The translations under genes were made by a program, and so were the position numbers. Positions 9,502-17,699 of a stretch of DNA of 64,000 nt are shown here, in pieces. Below the pieces are notes generated by a model. It was not told the DNA's origin and searched no databases. It saw only the letters and a list, made by a program, of their open reading frames with translations. Position 1 is the stretch's first letter. Every line of letters begins with the position of its first letter. Source of the stretch: DASYKT01 sp035995185 (GTDB lineage: Bacteria; Acidobacteriota; Blastocatellia; Pyrinomonadales; Pyrinomonadaceae); contig DASYKT010000014.1 of assembly GCA_035995185.1 (NCBI GenBank), positions 1 through 64,000 of the forward strand. Reading direction: 5' to 3'.

Positions 9502-10505
9502 TGATTAATCTCCTACTGCGGCTTAAGGAAGTGATAGCTCTCGGAAGCTTACTGGTGCTTTATTTAATTCCAGGTAACTCGTCGAACCTCTCCGCTGAGT
9601 CGAGCAGATGGCATAAACTTGCCGAAGAAGGGCATTCCCATGCGCCCCCTTATATGTCAGCGATGTTTTTTGATTCTCAGGACGGTGTAGCTATCACACC
9701 GGTCAGCATCAAAAAAACCGCCGACAGCGGGCAAAGCTGGTCAACTTTGGGGGGCGATGATGATGACAATTTGTTTCTGGACACGATGGCGTTTCAGAAC
9801 AAGCAGACCGGCCTGATACTCGGCAAAAAAGACCAGACTCCTATAATTCTTAAGACTACTAATAAGGGAGAAAACTGGAGGAAGATGCAGCCAAACAAAG
9901 AGTCTCTGGCCAAACTGCATAAGGGTTTCACAAAATTTTTTGATTCTTGTTTTGACGATAAAGGTGGAATGTGGGCGGTCGGTGAAAATGAGATCATGAG
10001 GATAGAGACTTTAGATAACGGATGGAATATCTCGAATATCCTTAAGACAGATAGTCCCCTGTTTAGTGTCGCTTGTGCCGGTAATGAAGAGGTCTGGGCG
10101 GTAGGAGAAAAGAATGAAATACTTCATTACTCGAATAATAACTGGGAAAGAAAGATCATTGCGAATAACTCCTTTTTTACAAAGATAAAAATTACCGGAA
10201 AAGACTTATGGCTGCTCGGCGGCCTTCCATCCCAGGGATTCGTGTTGCGCAGTCAGGATAATGGCCAAACCTGGGAGGACAAGTCCCCGGAAAATTCAAA
10301 TACACTATTCGATCTCTATCTAAAAGAAAAACAAGGCTGGTTAGTTGGAGCAGGCGGTGCAATTTATCACACTGCTGACAATGGAAATTCCTGGTCCCGA
10401 GAAAATAGCTCTACCGAAAGTGATCTGATAAACATTTTCTTTCTCGATGCCCGGCATGGCTGGATAACCGGTGATAAATCTACGGTGCTGAAATACGAGA
10501 ACTAA
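9501..10505 (+). CDS. Secreted Ycf48-like / BNR-repeat protein, second copy
   Basis: 334 residues. The signal peptide is in the first ~30 residues (LGSLLVLYLIPGNSSNLSAES). At least five Ycf48/BNR blades follow: KTADSGQSWST, KTTNKGENWRK, RSQDNGQTWED, HTADNGNSWSR, with strands GMWAVGENEIM, EVWAVGEKNEI, QGWLVGAGGAIYHT and HGWITGDKSTVL. A strong GGAGGG (9485-9490) precedes ATG 9501, which overlaps the stop of the orphan effector tail. It is shorter than its neighbour at 7760-9262 and lacks that protein's C-terminal region, so it consists of propeller blades only. It is probably the partner of the vanished effector whose tail lies just upstream. That function is a positional inference. Confidence 0.8.
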   Translation: MINLLLRLKEVIALGSLLVLYLIPGNSSNLSAESSRWHKLAEEGHSHAPPYMSAMFFDSQDGVAITPVSIKKTADSGQSWSTLGGDDDDNLFLDTMAFQNKQTGLILGKKDQTPIILKTTNKGENWRKMQPNKESLAKLHKGFTKFFDSCFDDKGGMWAVGENEIMRIETLDNGWNISNILKTDSPLFSVACAGNEEVWAVGEKNEILHYSNNNWERKIIANNSFFTKIKITGKDLWLLGGLPSQGFVLRSQDNGQTWEDKSPENSNTLFDLYLKEKQGWLVGAGGAIYHTADNGNSWSRENSSTESDLINIFFLDARHGWITGDKSTVLKYEN

Positions 10506-10693
10506 ACTGATACTCAGACAGCTGATAGGACAGAAAATATAGCAGGCGCTCGGTGAAATGTTGTGTGCCAATTATGTGCCAACTCGGAAAAACTCAATCA
10601 AACGAGTCGAACCAGGTCAAACAGTCACAAACTCGAACATTAATTAAATCAACCATTTACAAACTACAATAAATTCTAAGAAACAGCTTGTTA

Positions 10694-10751
10694 AGACTTA
10701 AAATCCTGTGTCCTTCGGGGCGTGCGGGTTCGATTCCCGCCCTCAGCACCA
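10694..10751 (+). tRNA. 3' half of tRNA-Leu(UAA), attachment-site relic
   Basis: Contains the anticodon loop CTTAAAA (anticodon TAA), the 3' anticodon strand TCCT, a long class-II variable arm (TCC TTCG GGG), a complete T arm (GCGGG TTCGATT CCCGC), the acceptor 3' strand CCTCAGC, and encoded A-CCA. There is no D arm and no 5' acceptor strand (GCTGAGG) upstream, and the 5' anticodon strand AAGA mismatches. The break therefore falls in the anticodon arm, a typical tyrosine-integrase crossover site. A complete tRNA-Leu is expected at the other end of the element, left of the window. Confidence 0.8.
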
Positions 10752-10767
10752 TTTGGATCTGCAAGTT

Positions 10768-10799
10768 AAAGGCATCCGGCATGGGTGCCTTTTTTTTTT
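10768..10799 (+). terminator. Rho-independent terminator after the tRNA
   Basis: A stem AAAGGCA / TGCCTTT with an 11-base loop, running into ten T's. It lies 17 bases past the tRNA CCA end and is probably the original terminator of the intact tRNA-Leu gene, now separated from its 5' half. Confidence 0.75.
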
Positions 10800-11002
10800 G
10801 ATCCGGATCGTTTAATTGCGGGGTGCCGGGGCATCATCCGGCGACAAAATAAAAGCTTGACTTCCGTGCCGTTTCGGCATACAGTGCGCCTTAATCTCTT
10901 AGATCTTTTAGCGCAACTTTTCCCCGGTTGCTTAGCCTTCCAAAGACCAGGCAATCTTTCTGTTATTAAACTTCCCCTCCGTTGGTACAGAAAGGAAATA
11001 AA

Positions 11003-12859
11003 ATGAAAGCCATGCAAAAGCTCACCTGGTGTCTCGGGTTGATCTTACTGTTAGCTTCGCTGTCGAGTTCCCAACAAAAGGTCCGCACCCTGGATCAAGG
11101 CCCCTCATATCCAAACCAACCCATTGAAGTAGTAAGCCGCGAGCTGGGCGACAAGCCGTTTATCGACGACACCCGGGTTTTAGGCGATCAGGATTGGTTG
11201 AAACGGATCAGGCTGGGCATCAAGAACGTGTCAAACAAAAACATCCTGTCTTTTGATATCGATCTCCGGATCGAAAAAGAAGGAAAAACGTTGACCAGCT
11301 TCGCGCTCCCGATCCTTTTTCGCACCTATAACAAACCGACCGCCAACAATGCCCTGACCCCGCAAGGCGAGAAAAAGCTGGGCCTGCTGCGGCCCGGCGA
11401 AGTCGTGAAGGTCAATGTAAGCGATCAGCACCTGGCGGCGTTTAGCGATCTATTAAAAGAGTACGAAGCCGAAGATATCGAACGAGTCAGGATAGACATC
11501 CGGTTCGTATATTTTAAAGATGAGACACGCTGGGCATTCGGACAGGAAAGCCGGCCCGATCCGACAGATCCGGGTAAGCGGATCAGCAGCGACCAACCGG
11601 CGCCGGACTTAGGTCAGAGGTTTTCCGAATGGATGAATTATCTTTTACCGGTAGCGGCGAACCGTTCCGGGTGCCGTCCACTGGCCTTGATACTTCCCAC
11701 CGGCAGCCAGTTTTTTTTCACTTATGCTGTGGCCAGGCCTGCTGCCGCGCCGCCGCCCAGTTGTGTTTGGTTTGTCGAGAGCGAGTTAGACAAGATCAAC
11801 TGTTCAGGTTCTAACTCCCATAGTTGTACGGGTGACGATAATTTTTGCCGCTTTGAGGATTTTGCGGGCGCCATACATACGTCTAACCCGGGCGGCACGG
11901 CTGTGCTGGGATATATGAGTCTTGAACCTTACACTTGTAAGACAAATTCTACTCTTGAAGACCCGCCTTCGTGTTCCACTTGCATGCCCTTTCAGCATAA
12001 TGTTTTTCGGGCGGATCCGCAGTGCGGCCAACCGGGCAATTGCGCTCAGCCCGCGACCTGGGGATGCGCCGCCGGGTTAGTCGATATTGGCGGAGTTTGT
12101 CAAAAAAGCCTGGCGTTCCAAAGCACCTGCGCGCCGCCGGCCGGATATGACCCGTTGTCATGCAGTTGTCCCAGCGGTTTTTGCGGAACGAATGAATATG
12201 TGGACAGTCATAGCTGTAACGATGGTCTCGACAACGATTGCGACGGACTGACGGATTGTGACGACCCCGACTGTGCGCTGAGTGTGGCGTGCCATATTTA
12301 CGATCCCGATTCGCCGATCGTGGTCGACGTGGCGGGTAATGGCTTTAACCTGACGAACTATGCGGGCGGCGTGATGTTTGACCTCGATAGAAACGGCACT
12401 CCCGAACAGCTATCCTGGACGTCCGCGTATTCGGATGATGCCTGGCTCGTTTTAGACCGCAACGACAATGGAACCATCGACAGCGGTAAGGAGCTTTTTG
12501 GCAACTTTACCCCTCAGCCGACCCCGCCGGACGGAGAAGAGAGAAATGGTTTTCTGGCTTTGGCTGTTTTTGACCGCCCCGGAAAAGGCGGAAATAACGA
12601 CGGGTTTATCACTAAAAAGGACGACGTCTTTTCACGGCTCCGGCTGTGGCAGGACATAAATCATAACGGGATCTCCGAAAGCGCCGAGCTCCATCCTCTG
12701 CCCGAATTGGGACTGCGAAAAATTGAGCTGCAATATCAGCGCTCTGGCCGGGTCGACCAATTCGGAAACCGGTTCAAATACCGGGCGCGGGTAAGGGACG
12801 CTCAGGATGCGCAACTCGGCCGGTGGGCCTGGGATGTTTTTCTGATAACTTCCCCGTAA
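11003..12859 (+). CDS. Secreted Cys-rich protein with C-terminal Ca-binding (EF-hand-like) domain
   Basis: 618 residues from ATG 11003, chosen over an upstream TTG because AAAGGAAA precedes it and the signal peptide (LTWCLGLILLLASLSSS) then sits at the N-terminus. Residues ~30-200 form a mixed domain of unknown type. The middle (~210-430) is rich in Cys and ends in a MopE-like/EGF-like pattern (CNDGLDNDCDGLTDCDDPDC), known from secreted proteins of myxobacteria and acidobacteria. The C-terminal ~170 residues carry acidic loops DLDRNGT, DRNDNGTIDSGKELFG, DGFITKKDDVFSRL and WQDINHNGISESAEL, a module shared with many large RTX/haemolysin-like and surface proteins and likely to bind calcium. It is a single gene followed by its own terminator. 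The exact role is unknown. Confidence 0.8.
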   Translation: MKAMQKLTWCLGLILLLASLSSSQQKVRTLDQGPSYPNQPIEVVSRELGDKPFIDDTRVLGDQDWLKRIRLGIKNVSNKNILSFDIDLRIEKEGKTLTSFALPILFRTYNKPTANNALTPQGEKKLGLLRPGEVVKVNVSDQHLAAFSDLLKEYEAEDIERVRIDIRFVYFKDETRWAFGQESRPDPTDPGKRISSDQPAPDLGQRFSEWMNYLLPVAANRSGCRPLALILPTGSQFFFTYAVARPAAAPPPSCVWFVESELDKINCSGSNSHSCTGDDNFCRFEDFAGAIHTSNPGGTAVLGYMSLEPYTCKTNSTLEDPPSCSTCMPFQHNVFRADPQCGQPGNCAQPATWGCAAGLVDIGGVCQKSLAFQSTCAPPAGYDPLSCSCPSGFCGTNEYVDSHSCNDGLDNDCDGLTDCDDPDCALSVACHIYDPDSPIVVDVAGNGFNLTNYAGGVMFDLDRNGTPEQLSWTSAYSDDAWLVLDRNDNGTIDSGKELFGNFTPQPTPPDGEERNGFLALAVFDRPGKGGNNDGFITKKDDVFSRLRLWQDINHNGISESAELHPLPELGLRKIELQYQRSGRVDQFGNRFKYRARVRDAQDAQLGRWAWDVFLITSP

Positions 12860-12885
12860 TTTAGATAAGCACTTTCCGATCGATC

Positions 12886-12916
12886 AAAAAGCCTTCGCTT
12901 AATGCGAGGGCTTTTT
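12886..12916 (+). terminator. Rho-independent terminator
   Basis: AAAAAGCC.TCGC stem, TTAAT loop, GCGA.GGCTTTTT return, 27 bases after the stop of the Ca-binding protein gene. Confidence 0.8.
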
Positions 12917-13011
12917 ACTCAGAGCGGGCGCAAGCGGCCCTTCCGGACTGCACAAGAAAGGAGTAGTAAGACAAGGTTTTTACGGCTGGTAGCGGGGGAT
13001 CGGCGGTTCTT

Positions 13012-13112
13012 GTCAGTACCGGGAACGTAGTGACGCGAAGCGAATTTTGTTCACCTACTGCCACGATTGCCAAGCGATAAAATCAGCCGGTCACTACGTT
13101 CCCGGTACTGAC
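13012..13112. repeat. Inverted repeat, 'GTACCGGGAACGTAGTGAC' family, copy 1
   Basis: Arms 13012-13034 and 13090-13112 are perfect 23-base complements around a ~55-base unrelated centre. The same arms recur at 15476-15581. Just upstream, 12922-12950 holds one arm of another dispersed family (GAGCGGGCGCAAGCGGCCCT; other copies near 32290 and 44621). It lies beyond the 3' end of the minus-strand S41 gene, where such a hairpin could also stop transcription. Confidence 0.8.
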
Positions 13113-13137
13113 TCCGTTTCTCTCTGCCGCTATGTGA

Positions 13138-15417
13138 TCACTTTGAATTTATGATCTGCAGCGCTTTATCGAGCAGTTCATCCTTCCCTTCCTTAATTCC
13201 TTTAATGGTCGGCGTCATCACGATATCGGGCACGATCCCGATCCTTTGCGTTTCGCGCCCGTCCGGATAATAGATCCCGATACCGCTGATCATGGTGCTG
13301 ATGCCTCCGGGCAGAGAAAATTGCGAGACGTTTCCGTCCGCTCCGGCGGTCGTGCTGCCAATGACGACCGCGCCCGGGGCCGTCCTTAAAGCCATGGTCG
13401 TGTATTCGGCCTGGCTCTGCGTCAATTCATTTATCAGGATCACAACTTTCCCTTTATAGTGATCGCTGTTTTCCTTTCCGACCTTTAACGGCTCCGTATA
13501 GTTAAAAAGTCCCGGATCGGCGAGACTTCCGCCGGTGAACTTAACAAAATCGGTGGGCTTGGGCAGCAAAAACTCTCCCAGGCTAAAGACGATAAAATCC
13601 GAAGGATAGGTGCGCAGATCGACGACCAGGCCCTTCGTCTTGGCGATCTCCGGAATTATCTTCGCAATCTCTCCTTCTTTTAATGAACCGGGATAAAGAT
13701 AACCGACATCCGTGCCGATCAATTTATAAGCCTCGCCTTTTTTGTTATAGACGTCCGCAAAACCGAGCTTGTATTTGTCCCTGGTAGAGGTTTCGACTCG
13801 GGCCTCTTTCGAAACACCGTCTCTCATGTACCTGACGTTCACGAAATTTTCGTTGGTGTACAAAAGAAACCGGGCGATATCGCGCAGCTGCGTCGGGTAA
13901 TTTGAAGCCGGCGTCAACCTCAATTTTTCTTTAATGATGTCCGAAACTTTTTTGCCGTTTACCGCCTCTATGACATCGCCGATCTTAAGCCCGGCTTTTT
14001 CCGCCAGCTCCTCGTCCCAATAGTGAGTGACCACGGCCTTGTCTTCGACAAAAGTTATGTTGACGGGCGCCAGGTTAAGGCCCCGGTATTTCGCCATTGT
14101 CGGATCGGATCCCCAGATATTGGCGTGGGTGTCGTGGATCCTCGCGATCAGCGCCAGCGCGGCTTTTTTATACTCAAGCTCATCGGCCGCATTAGCAAAC
14201 AGCGGGACAAATTCCGCCAAAACGTTGTTCCAGTTTTCTCCGATCAGATGACGATTGGGAAAGAAATATTTAATGATGTTCCAGTAGCGAAACAAACTCA
14301 GCAGCCGGTATCCCGCGTCGGGATAGGCCATCGCTTTATACGCGGACTCATTTTTAAACTGTGGGTTTCCTATGTTGGGCGCAAACCCGATGTAGTAATG
14401 TTTGTTTTCCCTCTTGGCGCTTTTGACCGTGTTTAATTGCCCGGCCAGTTTATCGCCCAGAGTTTTGGCCGTCAGCCAGGAAAGATCGGGGCTAAGCTTC
14501 GTCTGCGGAGCGGCCATATCTTTCACCCCATCTTTTACCGGAGTTTTGGGCGCTGCCGGTTGCGGGCCGGCGGAAAAAGTTCCCAGGCTCTCGGCCCACG
14601 CGAAAAGGATCTCGTTCCTATCGTTCTTATTTTTTGCGGCCAGGATTTTTGGCAGGATCCGGAACAATTCGTAATCCCAGTTGTGATCGCCGCGGGCAAT
14701 AGCCGGATGGTAATATTTCAAAAATCCCCAAACTTTTCCCAGCACGGCAAGGTCTTCTACCTGCCTTTTTTCCAGCTTGAGGACACCGATCTTTGAGCCG
14801 GCGTCAAACTCTTTATCCAGGCTGGCTTTAAATACGACCGGGGAACGGCGCTTTACTTCTTTGACGTCTTTTCCGTCGATCAGCACCTGCAGATCGTCAA
14901 CCCAAAGTTTTCCCTTGCCGCTTAGAAGCGCGCCGACGTAAATGGTGGTAGCGTCCGCCGGCAGCGGAAGCGTGATCGAATACTGTGTCCAATCCGCCGA
15001 ACCTTTGATATCGCGCGACTGCATGTTATCAAATTCCATTACTCCGTTTTCGCCGTCGACGCGAAGGAACAATCCGGCAAATCCGTCGCTAACATCCTTA
15101 AGCTTTAGAAACCCGCGAAGCTCTATCTCTTTGCCTTCATAAAGCGCGGGGATCTGATAAGCAGCCGCCCCGAATGAAGCGGTCTTATCCAACGGTTCCA
15201 GGGAAAGCGAAACGTTTCCGGCCTTCTTTTCGGTGCTGTCGGTTTTCAGGCTGAAACCTGTGCCCCACTGCGCCCATTTATCGGGCAATTTTGCGGCGTC
15301 CGAGCTTTTTTCAAAGCCGAGGTTAAATTCCGCCAGGGGATTTACGGCGTTTTCTGCCTGGCCGTATGCTGTCAGAGCGAATAAAGCGGTCAATAAGAGA
15401 GTAAGAAGGAGTTTCAT
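13138..15417 (-). CDS. Secreted S41-family peptidase with N-terminal carbohydrate-binding-like domain
   Basis: 759 residues. Signal peptide MKLLLTLLLTALFALTAYGQ. Residues ~25-185 look like a jelly-roll/CBM-type domain (LGFEKSSDAAKLPDKW, then sandwich strands to LWVDDLQVLIDG). A helical linker domain follows (~200-420), then a PDZ-like stretch (VNITFVEDKAVVTHYW, GLKIGDVIEAVNG) and the S41 crotonase-fold core with VDLRTYPSD and NELTQSQAEYT. The likely nucleophile is Ser668 in QSQAE, as in tricorn/CPP-type peptidases. The C-terminal GIYYPDGRETQRIGIVPDI is the usual closing motif. AAGG lies upstream of the ATG. The gene is bracketed by two copies of the same hairpin repeat. The peptidase call is firm and the substrate is unknown. 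Confidence 0.88.
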   Translation of the reverse strand: MKLLLTLLLTALFALTAYGQAENAVNPLAEFNLGFEKSSDAAKLPDKWAQWGTGFSLKTDSTEKKAGNVSLSLEPLDKTASFGAAAYQIPALYEGKEIELRGFLKLKDVSDGFAGLFLRVDGENGVMEFDNMQSRDIKGSADWTQYSITLPLPADATTIYVGALLSGKGKLWVDDLQVLIDGKDVKEVKRRSPVVFKASLDKEFDAGSKIGVLKLEKRQVEDLAVLGKVWGFLKYYHPAIARGDHNWDYELFRILPKILAAKNKNDRNEILFAWAESLGTFSAGPQPAAPKTPVKDGVKDMAAPQTKLSPDLSWLTAKTLGDKLAGQLNTVKSAKRENKHYYIGFAPNIGNPQFKNESAYKAMAYPDAGYRLLSLFRYWNIIKYFFPNRHLIGENWNNVLAEFVPLFANAADELEYKKAALALIARIHDTHANIWGSDPTMAKYRGLNLAPVNITFVEDKAVVTHYWDEELAEKAGLKIGDVIEAVNGKKVSDIIKEKLRLTPASNYPTQLRDIARFLLYTNENFVNVRYMRDGVSKEARVETSTRDKYKLGFADVYNKKGEAYKLIGTDVGYLYPGSLKEGEIAKIIPEIAKTKGLVVDLRTYPSDFIVFSLGEFLLPKPTDFVKFTGGSLADPGLFNYTEPLKVGKENSDHYKGKVVILINELTQSQAEYTTMALRTAPGAVVIGSTTAGADGNVSQFSLPGGISTMISGIGIYYPDGRETQRIGIVPDIVMTPTIKGIKEGKDELLDKALQIINSK

Positions 15418-15475
15418 AATTTATTACCTTGCGCGATCGATCTTCTTAAATAAAATAGGTGAGTATCGTAATGAA

Positions 15476-15581
15476 GTCAGTACCGGGAACGCAGTGACCG
15501 GCTTCTTATCTCGACTAGTCATATATACTGTTAGTTTTTCGCTGCGCTCATTTAGCCGGTCACTACGTTCCCGGTACTGAC
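15476..15581. repeat. Inverted repeat, 'GTACCGGGAACGTAGTGAC' family, copy 2
   Basis: The left arm begins 15476 (GTCAGTACCGGGAACGCAGTG) and the right arm ends 15581 (CACTACGTTCCCGGTACTGAC), with one mismatch between arms and a centre unlike that of copy 1. It sits upstream of the S41 gene start, so the gene lies between two copies of the same repeat. Confidence 0.8.
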
Positions 15582-15656
15582 TCGTTATTTTTTGACTTCA
15601 AACGATATTTAGGGACAATGCCAATTAAAACACACGGACATTCTAAAATTATAGAA

Positions 15657-17660
15657 CTATTTTTGCGTCGGAGAATTTTTCCATTTGTCGTCGATCACCA
15701 CGGTTTTTAGCGAAGGCGCGTCCAGCAGATTGGTATCGAAGCCGCCTATATACGGTTTTATCAGCGAATTGGAAACCGCAAAATAGAGCGGGATGGCGGG
15801 GATCTGTTCGATAGCTTCTTTTTCCGTGAGAAAGATCTTTGCCGCACCCGGATCATTTTGCCTGGCGCTTTGAAGGCTTTCAGTTTCCGCACCGGGACGC
15901 TCAAGCGGATTCGAAGCGGGTGTGGGTGTCGATAAGGTCGCGTTCGACCGGTTGTTAAATTCTTCCAGCCGCTTTAATAATTCTTTATCGCGTTCATCCT
16001 GCCAGTTGTTTAGCGCGGCCTCAAAATGCCCGTGGTTGGCGGTAAAAAGAGTCAGCATGCCGGTGGTTTCATCGTTGGTCGGCATCACCACGCCGCGCCG
16101 CACAATGTCATAGTCGCCGTTCTTTATCGCTTCCTCATATTCCGCGCGGTCCTTGATGATGATCTGGGTCGGGATGCCAAAATGTTTCAGCCACATGCCA
16201 GCCACGCTTTGCGCGATGCGCCGCTGCAGGTCGTTGCGGTTGATCAGCAAGCGAATCGCCGGAAAGGGGGCGGTGTCAGAAAAACCCGCCTCTTTCAGCA
16301 GCCGTTTTGCTTCCAGCGCGTCCTCCGTCAACTTCTCATTTTCGTCGCCGATAAACGGAAGATAATCGAAAGCCGGCTCGCCCGCGCCTTCCAGTTCGTC
16401 CTGCACGATCCGCGCACGGTCGATGATCATCGAGAGCGCCTTGCGCACGCGCAGGTCATCAAAAGGTTTGCGGCCGGTATTAAATTCGTAAAAGGTCAGC
16501 GCGTTGTGGGTCGAGTGGCGGAAGTCCCGATAGGGCGCGAGAAGTTTTAGCGCGAGCGGTTCGAAATGAGTGTTGGTGATCGCATCGATCTCGTTCGCCT
16601 GGTAGGCGGCCAGCGCGCTTTCGGCGTCGGGCTTGGCGATCATAAAAACCTTGTCCAGGCTGACGTTTTCATTCGCCCAGAAAATATCCGAGCGGTTAAG
16701 CTCGACCTGGTCTTTGCCGACCGCGGCGATCCGAAAAGCCCCGTTGGTGATGGCGCTGGGCGCATTGGCGATCGCGTGGAGTCCCGTGTCGTCTTCATAA
16801 ACCGGGCGAAACAGCGGATTGGCCGCGGCGGCGGGAAAATTCCCGTCCGGCTGGATCAGCCAAACACGCAGGGTCTGATCGTCGACCGCCTCAACACCCA
16901 GCCATTTGTTAACGGAAGAACTTTTGACCGGCGTTTTTTTCGGTGCGATCTCCGCCTGCGGTGCAGCGGATACTGCGGACGGCACAGATATCGCGGGCGT
17001 GTCAGCCGTTGCTTTTTCCGTTTGCAATTCGCCGTTCTTGTCAGGCGCGGCTTCCTGCAAAGCGGGACTCGGCATTCCCTCCGGTTTCGCAGCTTCGAAT
17101 TCCTCATCGGGCAAAACAGTAATGCCGTCATCGATGGAAAAATTTTCCGCGCCGACGATATTTTTCAGCAGCCTCGAATTTGGAACATCCGCTCCCATCT
17201 CTGCCAGCCGCCGCCAGGAGCGTTTAAAATCGCGCGCGGTGACCGCCCGCCCGTTAGACCATTTTGCCCCCGTGCGCAAATGAAATGTCCAGGTGCGTCC
17301 GTCGGCGGAAACTTCCCAGCTTTCCGCTATGGCGGGTGTTGCTTCGAGGGTTTTCGGATCGAGATCGGTCAGGCCTTCATAAACCGCGCGGACGAGATCG
17401 GTTTCCGGCGGCGCCGAAGCCAGCGCCGGGTCGAGCTGCCTGGGCAGCTTGCCGTTGGCCCAGCGAAACTCTTTTTTGGCCGGCGGTTTTATCTCGCCGT
17501 AAAATTGTTTGATCTCGGGTTTTTGCAGATCGGCGCAGCCAAAAAAAGTCAGCGAAGCAAGCAGCCACAAAAAGGCGCAAAAAAATACAAAAAGAAAACG
17601 CGGCTTGTTTCGTGTAATTTCGTGTGGTTTCGTGGTTCCAGTTTTATCAACTATCTTCAC
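15657..17660 (-). CDS. Peptide/oligopeptide ABC transporter substrate-binding protein (SBP family 5)
   Basis: 667 residues from a GTG start. Family-5 solute-binding protein: the N-lobe has LDPALASAPPETDLVRAVYEGL and the classic ESWEVSADGRTWTFHLR, then KWSNGRAVTARDFKRSW. The C-lobe has TFYEFNTGRKPFDDLRVRKA and ALSMIIDRARIVQDELEG. A low-complexity Pro/Ala/Lys insert at about 190-250 interrupts the N-lobe and is unusual for the family. The leader FVFFCAFLWLLASLTFFGC looks like a weak lipobox ending in Cys. Residues ~9-19 (TTKPHEITRNK) are encoded by a dispersed 'CCACGAAACCACACGAAAT' repeat, so the leader was partly recruited from repeat DNA, or the start is misplaced. It probably works with the OppD/OppF ATPases at 43476 and 40183, though permeases are not in this window. 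Confidence 0.87.
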   Translation of the reverse strand: MKIVDKTGTTKPHEITRNKPRFLFVFFCAFLWLLASLTFFGCADLQKPEIKQFYGEIKPPAKKEFRWANGKLPRQLDPALASAPPETDLVRAVYEGLTDLDPKTLEATPAIAESWEVSADGRTWTFHLRTGAKWSNGRAVTARDFKRSWRRLAEMGADVPNSRLLKNIVGAENFSIDDGITVLPDEEFEAAKPEGMPSPALQEAAPDKNGELQTEKATADTPAISVPSAVSAAPQAEIAPKKTPVKSSSVNKWLGVEAVDDQTLRVWLIQPDGNFPAAAANPLFRPVYEDDTGLHAIANAPSAITNGAFRIAAVGKDQVELNRSDIFWANENVSLDKVFMIAKPDAESALAAYQANEIDAITNTHFEPLALKLLAPYRDFRHSTHNALTFYEFNTGRKPFDDLRVRKALSMIIDRARIVQDELEGAGEPAFDYLPFIGDENEKLTEDALEAKRLLKEAGFSDTAPFPAIRLLINRNDLQRRIAQSVAGMWLKHFGIPTQIIIKDRAEYEEAIKNGDYDIVRRGVVMPTNDETTGMLTLFTANHGHFEAALNNWQDERDKELLKRLEEFNNRSNATLSTPTPASNPLERPGAETESLQSARQNDPGAAKIFLTEKEAIEQIPAIPLYFAVSNSLIKPYIGGFDTNLLDAPSLKTVVIDDKWKNSPTQK

Positions 17661-17699
17661 GCCTGTATTTTAACAGAGATTTAATATAAGCGGAAAAAG

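Noticed and set aside
10555..10644. Possible tail of a second integrase (CQLCANSEKLNQ...) just before the tRNA half
   Set aside because: Too short and based only on impression; mentioned as a guess in the element finding but not listed as a feature.
10640..10751. A complete tRNA gene
   Set aside because: No D arm or 5' acceptor strand precedes the anticodon loop; only the 3' half is present.
16566..17684. Plus-strand open frame of 372 codons opposite the peptide-binding protein
   Set aside because: No motif; Arg-rich antisense shadow of a well-supported family-5 binding protein.
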